From the NCBI GenBank assembly GCA_900555345.1, contig USKS01000108.1, forward strand, positions 1 through 5,919: a DNA stretch of 5,919 nucleotides, written 5' to 3'. This document shows, in pieces, positions 1 through 5,335 of this stretch. Source of the DNA: an uncultured Eubacteriales bacterium. Lineage in GTDB: Bacteria > Bacillota_A > Clostridia > Oscillospirales > CAG-272. The position numbers were made by a program, and so were the translations under genes. Position 1 is the stretch's first letter. Each line of letters opens with the position of its first letter. The notes beneath the pieces are model-generated. The model saw nothing but the letters and a program-made list of their open reading frames with translations, searched no databases and had not been told where the DNA came from.

Positions 1-1194
1 TACAGTCTGAAAGCCGAGTTTGCGTTCTGCTTTTCAAACGCCTTCCAGCTGATCGAATATTATCATAACTCCAGCTTCCTCGAACACGGCGGCTCGCCCG
101 ACAAGGCGACAAAGACCGCCTTCGTCTATGCTATCGATAAATATATCAAGCAGACCGGAAAATACAATAAAAACGATTCGAAGATAACCTTCGCGGACAT
201 TGAAGACTGCCTTGTTCTCGTAATAAACAGCTCTTCAACGGAGACATCTTATGCAAACCAGACAAAAAAGGCGATAACAAACGAATTCATCGCCGAAGCT
301 ATGACGGATTACCTCAAGAGCACCCTTGAAATATATTTTGCGGAAAACCCGCTCGACGCGGACAAGATCGCATCGCAGGTTCTCGCAAACAAGCGCAGCC
401 GCGAAACGGCTGAAAGCACCCGTCTTAACCTTAAAAAGAAGCTCAGCACGTCAAACGACATAGCGTCAAGAGTTGAAAAGTTTGTTTCGTGCCGTTCTAA
501 AGATCCCGAAAGGCGAGAGCTTTATATAGTTGAGGGCGACTCGGCTCTCACGTCCTGTAAGCTCGGCAGAGACGCCGAATTTCAGGCGATAATCCCCGTG
601 CGCGGCAAAACGCTGAACTGCCAGAAGAGCACATACGACAAAATTTTCAAAAGCGATATAATCGTTGACCTTCTGCGCGTTATAGGCTGCGGTGTAGAGA
701 TAAAGGCGAAGGTGAAAGGCAATTTCGTGCCCTTTGACATAAATTCGCTGCGCTGGTCGAAAATCATTATCTGCACCGATGCGGACGAGGACGGTTTCCA
801 GATACGCACGCTGCTTCTGACCATGTTCAACCGCCTGCTGCCCACGCTTATTAAAGAGGGCAAGGTTTATATTGCCGAATCGCCTCTGTTTGAGATTACT
901 ACGAAGGAAAAGATATATTTCGCGTACAACGAGCAGGAAAAAGCGGATATACTGGCAGGACTTGAAGGCAAAAAGTTCACGCTTCAGCGCTCGAAGGGAC
1001 TTGGCGAGAACGAGCCCGACATGATGTGGCAGACGACCATGAACCCCGCAACAAGGCGGCTTATAAGGGTAACGGAGTCCGACGCCGCCGCAACGGAGCA
1101 CATATTTGATGTGCTTTTGGGCGACAACCTTACGGAGCGCAAGCGCTTTATTGCGCAGTACGCCGCACAGTACGCCGCGCAGGCGGACATCTGA
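1..1194 (+). CDS. Divergent GyrB/ParE-like type IIA topoisomerase subunit B, 3' part (5' end outside window)
   Basis: The frame is open from base 1 to the TGA at 1192-1194, giving 397 residues; the first in-frame ATG, at 301, lies inside the domain and is not the start. Fragment residues 1-95 match the end of the ATPase/transducer region: a GGSP stands where GyrB has GGTH (30-33), followed by the QTK motif whose lysine contacts ATP (87-89). The Toprim domain follows, with EGDSA (178-182) and the metal-binding DADEDG (260-265). The tail has SKGLGE (331-336) and a WxTTMNP segment. Such subunits hydrolyse ATP to drive the strand passage made by subunit A (GyrA/ParC). Known motifs are altered: EGDSALTS replaces EGDSAGGS, and DADEDGFQI replaces DADVDGxHI. 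This resembles a second, clostridial B-subunit paralogue rather than main GyrB, so I give no symbol. No subunit A gene follows; a strong hairpin does. The extreme C-terminus carries a short AQYA repeat. The family call is firm; gyrase versus topoisomerase IV activity is unknown. Confidence 0.9.
   Translation, partial: YSLKAEFAFCFSNAFQLIEYYHNSSFLEHGGSPDKATKTAFVYAIDKYIKQTGKYNKNDSKITFADIEDCLVLVINSSSTETSYANQTKKAITNEFIAEAMTDYLKSTLEIYFAENPLDADKIASQVLANKRSRETAESTRLNLKKKLSTSNDIASRVEKFVSCRSKDPERRELYIVEGDSALTSCKLGRDAEFQAIIPVRGKTLNCQKSTYDKIFKSDIIVDLLRVIGCGVEIKAKVKGNFVPFDINSLRWSKIIICTDADEDGFQIRTLLLTMFNRLLPTLIKEGKVYIAESPLFEITTKEKIYFAYNEQEKADILAGLEGKKFTLQRSKGLGENEPDMMWQTTMNPATRRLIRVTESDAAATEHIFDVLLGDNLTERKRFIAQYAAQYAAQADI
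1153..1185 (+). repeat. 12-bp in-frame tandem repeat at the 3' end of the topoisomerase gene
   Basis: GCGCAGTACGCC (1153-1164) is followed directly by GCACAGTACGCC (1165-1176) and a partial third copy beginning GCGCAG (1177-1185). It encodes AQYA-AQYA-AQA just before the stop codon. It is probably slippage at the unconstrained C-terminus and need not have a function. Confidence 0.8.
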
Positions 1195-1228
1195 AAAGCA
1201 CAGAGAAAAAGGATAAACGCGGGACCGA

Positions 1229-1283
1229 AGAACGGCGCCCGCTGAGGAGTACGCAGTACGTATTCCTCGGCGGGCGCCGTTCT
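1229..1283 (+). terminator. 25-bp hairpin between convergent genes, probable intrinsic terminator
   Basis: Arms 1229-1253 and 1259-1283 pair along 25 consecutive positions around the 5-nt loop CAGTA. The only imperfections are T1243 with G1269 and G1249 with T1263. These are G-U wobbles in a plus-strand transcript but A-C mismatches in a minus-strand one, so the structure fits plus-strand RNA best. The stem starts 35 bases after the topoisomerase stop. A modest pyrimidine/U-rich tail (TCTCTTTG) overlaps the 3' end. It could also block readthrough from ruvX, whose stop is about 45 bases away on the other side. The stem is certain; the terminator role is inferred because the U-tract is imperfect. 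Confidence 0.7.
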
Positions 1284-1297
1284 CTTTGTGTATTCGT

Positions 1298-1309
1298 CCC
1301 CATGCGGGG
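1298..1309. other. Small CCCC-ATGC-GGGG hairpin downstream of ruvX
   Basis: Four C-G pairs (1298-1301 with 1306-1309) close a 4-base loop about 20 bases beyond the ruvX stop. A GTC/GAC extension is possible across a bulge. No T-run follows on the minus strand, so a terminator role for ruvX is only a possibility. The rest of the short gap between the two genes shows nothing else. Confidence 0.3.
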
Positions 1310-1328
1310 GGCGACAAGCTATGCAAAT

Positions 1329-1748
1329 TCACATCAGATCTTTGTTTCTGTCGATATAATCCTGCAGGATGATCGTAGCCGAAAGCTCGTCAACATTGTC
1401 CTTACGTTTTTTGCCGCGGACATTAAGCTCCGACATAATGTTGTGCGCGCTGACGGTGGTCAGCCGCTCGTCGTAAAGCTCCACCGGAATACCGGAGAGC
1501 TCCCCGAGCATATGAGCAAAGGCGCGGCACTTTTCGCTGCGCGGACCCTCTGTTCCGTTCATGTTCACCGGGTTGCCCACAACTATAAGCTCAGCCTTCT
1601 TTTCCGCGGCAGCTGCCGCAACCGCTTCCGCGGTGCGCCTCATGCCCTCACAGCGCACACAGCCCGCACCGAAGGCGAACGTTCCCGCATTGAGCGCAAG
1701 CCCTGTTCTTGCGTCGCCGTAGTCGACGCCGAGAATTATTTTTTTCAT
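1329..1748 (-). CDS. ruvX: RuvX/YqgF family Holliday junction resolvase-like protein
   Basis: The 139-residue protein is full length for this family (about 135-150). It has an RNase H-like nuclease fold, all in the cytoplasm. Visible motifs in order are: N-terminal strand with DYGDARTG (9-16), holding the first catalytic Asp; GNPVNMNGTEGPRSE (58-72), the usual LPxNMDGTEG loop; YDERLTT (92-98), with the DER acidic pair; and GKKRKDNVDELSATIILQ (112-129), with the last conserved Asp at 120. Family members are linked to 16S rRNA 5'-end maturation and to processing of branched DNA; which applies here cannot be read from sequence. The start is set by AAGGA at 1762-1766, about 12 bases before the ATG, slightly longer than ideal. 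It lies 66 bases downstream of the ribokinase gene on the same strand, with no clear promoter in between, so co-transcription is likely. The identity is confident. Confidence 0.95.
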   Translation of the reverse strand: MKKIILGVDYGDARTGLALNAGTFAFGAGCVRCEGMRRTAEAVAAAAAEKKAELIVVGNPVNMNGTEGPRSEKCRAFAHMLGELSGIPVELYDERLTTVSAHNIMSELNVRGKKRKDNVDELSATIILQDYIDRNKDLM

Positions 1749-1761
1749 TTCGTTTTGTTAT

Positions 1762-1766
1762 TCCTT
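1762..1766 (-). promoter_or_regulatory. Ribosome binding site of ruvX
   Basis: AAGGA on the minus strand lies 13 bases upstream of the ATG at 1748, a rather long spacing. It is the only Shine-Dalgarno-like sequence near this start. Confidence 0.55.
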
Positions 1767-1814
1767 ATAAATTTACCGTCTGTGACAACCGCGCGGCGGC
1801 AGACACTGCCTCTC

Positions 1815-2753
1815 TCAGCGGGACGCCTCGCGCACGCTTTTCGCAAACAGCTTTACATCGCGCAGGGTGGGAACGGAGCTTGACGCGCCCTCGCGAGTGA
1901 CGCATACCGCGGCGGCAAGCGTTGCGAATCGCGCCGACTCAAGTATGTCTCCGCGCTGAAGATACGCATAGCTGAGAGCAGCCGTAAACACATCGCCGGC
2001 GGCAGTCGTGTCAACAGCCTGCACCTTGTGCGCAGGGATAAGATTATAATACTTTCCGTCGTACACAAACGAGCCGCGATGCCCGAGCTTCAGCACTATA
2101 TATTTCGTCTCCGTAACCGACGCGATCCTTATGCAGGCGCGCAGACAGTTTTCGACAGAATCGGGAGTAATACCCGTCATGGCAAAGCATTCCGTCTCAT
2201 TCGGAGAGATTATCTCCGCACCGTATAGCTCGCCCAGCGGAAAATTGGGACCGATGGAGCCTGTATCCAAGAAAAACGGGATGTTTTTTTCTTTCGCAAA
2301 GCGGGACGCCGCAATGACCGCCTCTGCCGGTATCTCCGTCTGTACAAACACTCCGTCCGGATACGATGTGAACGCTTCCTCCACATCGTCGGCGCAAAGG
2401 GCACGGGCGGCACCGGGGTACACAACTATCCTGTTTGCGCCGTCCGCTTCCACCATTACGGACGCAAGTCCCGTGGGCAGATTTTTGTCTCTGCAGACAA
2501 ATCTGGTGTCGATACCCTCCCCTGCAAAGAACTCGCAGAGTCTGTCGCCGTTTGCATCCCTGCCGACACGCGAGCAAAGCACGGTGTCTCCGCCGAGACG
2601 GGCAAACGTGACGGCGCTGTTCAGTCCCTTTCCGCCGGGGATGTAGCTGTATGTTTCATCCTCAACAACGGTCTCGCCCGCGGACGGCAGACGTGCCATG
2701 CGCTGAACGAAATCCATATTTGCAGAACTTACAACGAGAATTCGGTGTTTCAT
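1815..2753 (-). CDS. rbsK: Ribokinase-like PfkB-family carbohydrate kinase
   Basis: The 312-residue protein is close to the ribokinase norm of about 305 and should phosphorylate a sugar such as D-ribose at O5 with ATP in the cytoplasm. Motifs in order are: substrate-binding SANMDF (10-15); the ribokinase signature around PGGKGLNSA (39-47) with ARLGGDT (51-57); SPNETE (183-188), matching the family NPNExE magnesium/phosphate motif; LGHRG (223-227); the catalytic anion hole DTTAAGD (248-254), whose last Asp is the general base; and GASSSVPT (289-296), near the potassium/adenine site. The start at 2753 is preferred over an in-frame ATG at 2780 because GAAAGGA (2762-2768) lies 8 bases ahead of it. 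A sigma-A promoter lies at 2793-2821 and ruvX is downstream. No ribose transporter, RbsD or LacI regulator is nearby, so ribose is the default guess; deoxyribose or a nucleoside-derived sugar remains possible. The family call is very secure; the symbol is less so. Confidence 0.92.
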   Translation of the reverse strand: MKHRILVVSSANMDFVQRMARLPSAGETVVEDETYSYIPGGKGLNSAVTFARLGGDTVLCSRVGRDANGDRLCEFFAGEGIDTRFVCRDKNLPTGLASVMVEADGANRIVVYPGAARALCADDVEEAFTSYPDGVFVQTEIPAEAVIAASRFAKEKNIPFFLDTGSIGPNFPLGELYGAEIISPNETECFAMTGITPDSVENCLRACIRIASVTETKYIVLKLGHRGSFVYDGKYYNLIPAHKVQAVDTTAAGDVFTAALSYAYLQRGDILESARFATLAAAVCVTREGASSSVPTLRDVKLFAKSVREASR

Positions 2754-2761
2754 CGGATCGG

Positions 2762-2768
2762 TCCTTTC
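2762..2768 (-). promoter_or_regulatory. Ribosome binding site deciding the ribokinase start
   Basis: GAAAGGA on the minus strand lies 8 bases upstream of the ATG at 2753. It falls inside the reading frame that would begin at 2780, so it supports the shorter protein starting MKHRILVV. Confidence 0.75.
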
Positions 2769-2792
2769 GCAAAAAATCACATTCTTACTACT

Positions 2793-2821
2793 ATTATATA
2801 ACCCTTTTCCCCTTTTTTCAA
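2793..2821 (-). promoter_or_regulatory. Sigma-A promoter of the ribokinase-ruvX unit
   Basis: On the minus strand TTGAAA (2821-2816) and TATAAT (2798-2793) are separated by exactly 17 bases, giving 11 of 12 matches to TTGACA/TATAAT. Transcription would start near 2786, about 33 bases before the ATG. The spacer is purine-rich. A transcription start inside the in-frame extension that begins at 2780 also argues for the 2753 start. Confidence 0.85.
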
Positions 2822-2915
2822 GCGGATTTTACTGTCTCTGCTCCGCCGCTCGGACAGCGCAGCCGTACAAGCAGCACGCGCAGAGAAAAACCGCTCTCGA
2901 GCGCCGCCTTCCCCG
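2822..2915. other. Gap downstream of the membrane-protein gene, no strong terminator
   Basis: On the minus strand a weak 4-bp stem, CGCT-CGAG-AGCG, is followed by G and then TTTTT (the A-run at 2886-2890 on the plus strand). It is the only terminator-like element seen after the membrane-protein stop. A further CTGTC...GACAG pairing (2832-2857) is short and interrupted. Neither is convincing, so some readthrough into the ribokinase gene is possible. Confidence 0.4.
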
Positions 2916-3764
2916 TCAGTTGCCGCTCTTCTCGGGCACGTACTCCGCAATGCTGCGCAGAAGCTCTTTGTATGGCGCGGCATATTCCGCTTTTTTCTCG
3001 TCGCTCTTAAAGTCAAGCGCCGCGGGAATGCGCACTGCCAGAACAGTGTCTGCCGGCAAGAAGTTTATGTCGGGATCGCTCTTGTAAAACTCGGTGTCGC
3101 CCAGGCGTATGCCGTAATCCCCATATGCGGATGCGGGGATCTCACCGCCGAATATCTCGTCAAGCGGCACAAACGCCCCCGCGGACGCCATCTGATCATG
3201 CAGCGCGGGATCAAGCATTACAAACATGTGCTTGCCCGCCGTGATCTCCGTGGTGTAGCGCTGAAACGCCGCGTTGTTCGACTGATAGTCAAAGCGGAAC
3301 GTGCCGGAGGTAGCTGCCTTTTTTGCGTCTATCTGATCCGCGGATAGATATGTGTTGTCTGCAAAGCTTATCGCCGTTTTGCCGTCGCCGTTCGTATCCT
3401 CCATAACGGAGGTGATCGCCGCCTCCAGCTTGTCATACCTGTTGCCGACTATCGCCGCGGGACCCGTGTACATAATATACAGATCGGGCTTTACGTGGGT
3501 GATGATCTGGATCAGCACAACGACCGCAATGGCAATGCCGCACAAGGTCAGCCCCGCGTGCCACTTGTGCCTGTACCAGAAGTTTTCGGCGCGGCTTATC
3601 TTTCTGCCCTCTATACGGCTTTCGTGCGGATTTGTATTTTCCTCGCCCGTGCCGCGCAGAACACGCATTGCGTTGGATTCTTCTATTTCAAAATCTTCGC
3701 GTACCGCGTCGGCGCTCTGCGTCTTTCTGCCCTCGTCCTGCGCCGACTTGTCGTTTTTTTTCAT
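2916..3764 (-). CDS. Single-pass membrane protein with large extracytoplasmic domain, unknown function
   Basis: The 282-residue protein has a charged, low-complexity cytoplasmic N-terminus (1-68), rich in Lys, Glu, Asp and Arg. A basic YRHK stretch precedes one hydrophobic span (about 70-91), and about 190 residues follow. By the positive-inside rule, the C-terminal domain lies outside. That domain has a DTNGDGK loop (123-129), a GKHMFVMLDPALHDQM segment (178-193) and YGIRLGDTEFY (217-227). The layout recalls hypothetical proteins of clostridia and, loosely, solute-binding-protein folds; this is an impression, not a demonstrated homology. There is no lipobox, LPXTG or catalytic motif. The start at 3764 is chosen because GGGAG (3771-3775) is 6 bases upstream; an in-frame ATG at 3785 has only a weak purine stretch. 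The gene has its own promoter and is divergent from argG. It is confidently a gene; its function is unknown. Confidence 0.85.
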   Translation of the reverse strand: MKKNDKSAQDEGRKTQSADAVREDFEIEESNAMRVLRGTGEENTNPHESRIEGRKISRAENFWYRHKWHAGLTLCGIAIAVVVLIQIITHVKPDLYIMYTGPAAIVGNRYDKLEAAITSVMEDTNGDGKTAISFADNTYLSADQIDAKKAATSGTFRFDYQSNNAAFQRYTTEITAGKHMFVMLDPALHDQMASAGAFVPLDEIFGGEIPASAYGDYGIRLGDTEFYKSDPDINFLPADTVLAVRIPAALDFKSDEKKAEYAAPYKELLRSIAEYVPEKSGN

Positions 3765-3770
3765 AATACG

Positions 3771-3775
3771 CTCCC
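3771..3775 (-). promoter_or_regulatory. Ribosome binding site deciding the membrane-protein start
   Basis: GGGAG on the minus strand lies 6 bases upstream of the ATG at 3764. Its place inside the longer candidate frame (ATG at 3785) favours the downstream start, MKKNDKS. Confidence 0.7.
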
Positions 3776-3799
3776 GTTTTCTCATTTTCTTCTTTTTTC

Positions 3800-3828
3800 A
3801 GTATAACAGCAATCCGCCCCGTTTTCAA
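3800..3828 (-). promoter_or_regulatory. Sigma-A promoter of the membrane-protein gene
   Basis: On the minus strand TTGAAA (3828-3823) and TATACT (3805-3800) are spaced by 17 bases, matching 10 of 12 consensus positions. The start of transcription would be near 3793, about 29 bases before the preferred ATG at 3764. It diverges from the argG promoter, with the ARG-box-like sites between the two. Confidence 0.8.
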
Positions 3829-3905
3829 GCATTTGTTGTTAACAGTGCGTGTCATCTCATAAAAATGCACAATTCGCGCGTCCCGGGCGGCGTTCATTGC
3901 AGCAA

Positions 3906-3923
3906 AGCGGATAAATATTCGCG
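3906..3923 (+). promoter_or_regulatory. Possible ARG box 1 (ArgR/AhrC operator), weak
   Basis: The core GATAAATATTCG partly fits the palindromic ARG-box core TGAATWWWWATTCA (11 of 14, starting at 3908). It is the weakest of three candidates. Its value comes from position: its centre is 20 bases, about two helical turns, from box 2, like the tandem ARG boxes known in other bacteria. The consensus is quoted from memory. Confidence 0.4.
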
Positions 3924-3925
3924 AG

Positions 3926-3943
3926 GTTGAATTTTTATTGCAT
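3926..3943 (+). promoter_or_regulatory. Possible ARG box 2, best match, upstream of the argG -35
   Basis: GTTGAATTTTTATTGCAT, read on the minus strand, contains AATAAAAATTCAA. This agrees almost fully with the right-hand part of the Bacillus AhrC box (CATGAATAAAAATKCAAK as I recall it). The other half-site is shifted by about a base (ATGC for CATG). It ends 7 bases before the -35 hexamer, where a bound hexameric repressor could hinder RNA polymerase. Confidence 0.55.
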
Positions 3944-3950
3944 AAAAGCG

Positions 3951-3979
3951 TTGACAATATGTATATTATCGCTTATAAT
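3951..3979 (+). promoter_or_regulatory. Full-consensus sigma-A promoter of argGH
   Basis: TTGACA (3951-3956) and TATAAT (3974-3979) are both perfect, with an optimal 17-base spacer. Transcription should begin near 3986, giving a leader of about 46 bases. A promoter this strong in front of a biosynthetic operon fits control by repression rather than activation. The leader is too short for a T-box or riboswitch. Confidence 0.93.
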
Positions 3980-3998
3980 ATGCAATGTAAGCACCAAT

Positions 3999-4016
3999 TG
4001 TGCATAAATATTCCGA
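3999..4016 (+). promoter_or_regulatory. Possible ARG box 3, downstream of the argG transcription start
   Basis: TGCATAAATATTCC (4001-4014) fits TGAATWWWWATTCA at 12 of 14 positions. On the minus strand it reads GGAATATTTATGCA, matching the ATKCA half of the Bacillus consensus. It lies about 15-30 bases after the predicted start and just ahead of the ribosome binding site. Its centre is 73 bases, close to seven helical turns, from box 2, a geometry that would allow looping. Confidence 0.5.
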
Positions 4017-4017
4017 G

Positions 4018-4023
4018 AAGGAG
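4018..4023 (+). promoter_or_regulatory. Ribosome binding site of argG
   Basis: AAGGAG lies 8 bases upstream of the ATG at 4032, a textbook strong site that fixes the start of argG. Confidence 0.9.
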
Positions 4024-4031
4024 ACAAAACA

Positions 4032-5261
4032 ATGAATAAGAATGATATAAAGAAAGTAGTCCTTGCGTATTCCGGCGGACTTGATACTTCCATAATAATC
4101 CCGTGGCTGAAGGAAAACTATAACAACTGCGAGGTCATCGCCGTATCCGGAAACGTGGGTCAGGCGGACGAGCTTGACGGGCTTGAGGAAAAGGCGCTGA
4201 AGACAGGCGCTTCCAAGCTGTATGTGCTCGATCTTTGCGACGAGTATGTTGACGACTACATCATCCCCACCATGAAGGCGGGCGCCGTCTACGAAGAATA
4301 TCTTCTGGGCACGAGCCACGCGCGTCCCTGCATTGCCAAAGGTCTTGTGGAGATAGCAAAAAAAGAGGGCGCGGACGCCATCTGCCACGGCTGCACGGGT
4401 AAAGGCAACGACCAGGTGCGTTTTGAACTTGCAGTCAAGCATTTCGCACCCGATATGCCCATAATCGCCCCCTGGCGTGAGTGGAGCATCAAGAGCCGTG
4501 AGGAGGAGATCGAGTACGCCGAGGCGCACAACATCCCCCTGAAGATAAACCGCGAGACCAACTATTCAAAGGATAAAAATCTGTGGCATCTTTCTCACGA
4601 GGGTCTTGACCTTGAGGATACGGGCAACGAGCCGCAGTACGAGAAAAAGGGATTTCTCGAAATGGGCGTTTCTCCCATAGACGCGCCCGACAAGCCCACG
4701 TATATTACCCTTGAGTTCGAAAAAGGCATCCCGGTCGCTCTCGACGGCAAAAAGATGAGCGCAAAGGATATGATCCTCGCTCTGAACGAGGTCGGCGGCA
4801 AAAACGGCATCGGTATTATAGATATCGTAGAGAACCGTCTTGTGGGCATGAAGTGCCGCGGCGTGTACGAGACCCCCGGCGGTACTATCCTTTACAAAGC
4901 GCACAGCGTGCTTGAGTCGGTATGCCTCGACAAAATGACCATGCACGAAAAGCAGAAGCTCTCCATAACCTTTGCGGAGCTTGTGTACAACGGCCAGTGG
5001 TTCACTCCGCTTCGCGAGGCGCTCTCCGCCTTTGTTGACAAAACGCAGGAGAACGTTACCGGCAAGGTAAAACTGAAGCTCTACAAGGGCAACATGATAA
5101 ACGCGGGCGTTTGGAGCGACAAGTCGCTGTACAGCGAGGATATCGCTACGTTCGGTGAGAGCGAATGCAGCTACGATCAGCACGACGCCGCGGGATTCAT
5201 CAACCTGTACGGTCTGCCCATTGCGGTGCAGGCGCAGGTCGACGCAAAGTGCGGTAAATAA
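4032..5261 (+). CDS. argG: Argininosuccinate synthase
   Basis: The 409-residue protein is full length for ArgG (about 400-410). It joins citrulline and aspartate, using ATP, to make argininosuccinate, the penultimate cytoplasmic step of arginine synthesis, probably as a homotetramer. The N-terminal ATP pyrophosphatase P-loop AYSGGLDTS is at 12-20. GTSHARP (93-99) and [14 protein letters not shown] (119-132) form the nucleotide and citrulline/aspartate site. APWREW (146-151) and the family signature around [15 protein letters not shown] (177-191) follow, and the C-terminal half is the multimerisation domain. All expected motifs are intact. The strong ribosome binding site, perfect promoter and ARG-box-like operators upstream point to arginine-repressed expression. 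argH follows after 74 bases, so the two should form one operon. No competing interpretation is plausible. Confidence 0.99.
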   Translation: MNKNDIKKVVLAYSGGLDTSIIIPWLKENYNNCEVIAVSGNVGQADELDGLEEKALKTGASKLYVLDLCDEYVDDYIIPTMKAGAVYEEYLLGTSHARPCIAKGLVEIAKKEGADAICHGCTGKGNDQVRFELAVKHFAPDMPIIAPWREWSIKSREEEIEYAEAHNIPLKINRETNYSKDKNLWHLSHEGLDLEDTGNEPQYEKKGFLEMGVSPIDAPDKPTYITLEFEKGIPVALDGKKMSAKDMILALNEVGGKNGIGIIDIVENRLVGMKCRGVYETPGGTILYKAHSVLESVCLDKMTMHEKQKLSITFAELVYNGQWFTPLREALSAFVDKTQENVTGKVKLKLYKGNMINAGVWSDKSLYSEDIATFGESECSYDQHDAAGFINLYGLPIAVQAQVDAKCGK

Positions 5262-5275
5262 GGTAAAGTAAAACC

Positions 5276-5300
5276 GCCCCGGCGCTTTCTGTGTCGGGGC
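5276..5300 (+). other. 10-bp hairpin between argG and argH
   Basis: GCCCCGGCGC (5276-5285) pairs with GTGTCGGGGC (5291-5300) around the loop TTTCT, with eight Watson-Crick and two G-U pairs. No T-run follows, so it does not look like a normal terminator. It sits 15 bases after the argG stop and 36 before the argH ATG. A role in protecting the upstream mRNA 3' end or setting the argG:argH ratio is inference. Confidence 0.6.
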
Positions 5301-5324
5301 AGTGATCGGATACAGGCATGGAAA

Positions 5325-5330
5325 AAGGAG
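5325..5330 (+). promoter_or_regulatory. Ribosome binding site of argH
   Basis: AAGGAG lies 5 bases upstream of the ATG at 5336. It decides against another in-frame ATG at 5318, which would put this site inside the coding region and has no good site of its own. Confidence 0.85.
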
Positions 5331-5335
5331 AAACT

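Noticed and set aside
1155..1260. CGCAGTACG present both at 1155-1163 and at 1252-1260 in the hairpin loop region
   Set aside because: A single shared 9-mer in a GC-rich stretch that already contains a small tandem repeat is probably chance.
466..1332. Long minus-strand open frame opposite the topoisomerase gene (288 residues)
   Set aside because: It lies antisense to clear GyrB-family motifs, has a composition unlike a real protein (runs of Arg, Cys and Leu) and crosses the strong hairpin. It is a shadow of codon bias.
1749..1814. Possible promoter for ruvX (TTGTCA followed by TATAAG)
   Set aside because: The spacer is only 13 bases, too short for sigma-A, and TATAAG overlaps the ribosome binding site.
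1302..1883. Plus-strand open frame of 193 residues opposite ruvX
   Set aside because: The minus strand encodes a complete RuvX with all motifs; the plus frame is its mirror.
3372..3416. EF-hand-like calcium loop (DTNGDGK) in the membrane protein
   Set aside because: The first acidic positions fit, but the hydrophobic residue at position 8 and the acidic residue at position 12 are missing, so calcium binding is not claimed.
3688..3957. Minus-strand open frame of 89 residues over the intergenic region upstream of the membrane-protein gene
   Set aside because: It overlaps the start of the membrane-protein gene in another frame and covers both promoter regions; it has no motifs.
3986..4031. T-box, riboswitch or leader-peptide attenuator before argG
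   Set aside because: The leader of about 46 bases is too short. It holds only a 4-bp GCAC/GTGC stem and no terminator or coding leader.
4566..5183. Minus-strand open frame of 205 residues opposite argG, plus another at 3966-4529
   Set aside because: Both are antisense to intact argG. The second also runs through the argG promoter and leader. Neither shows recognisable motifs.
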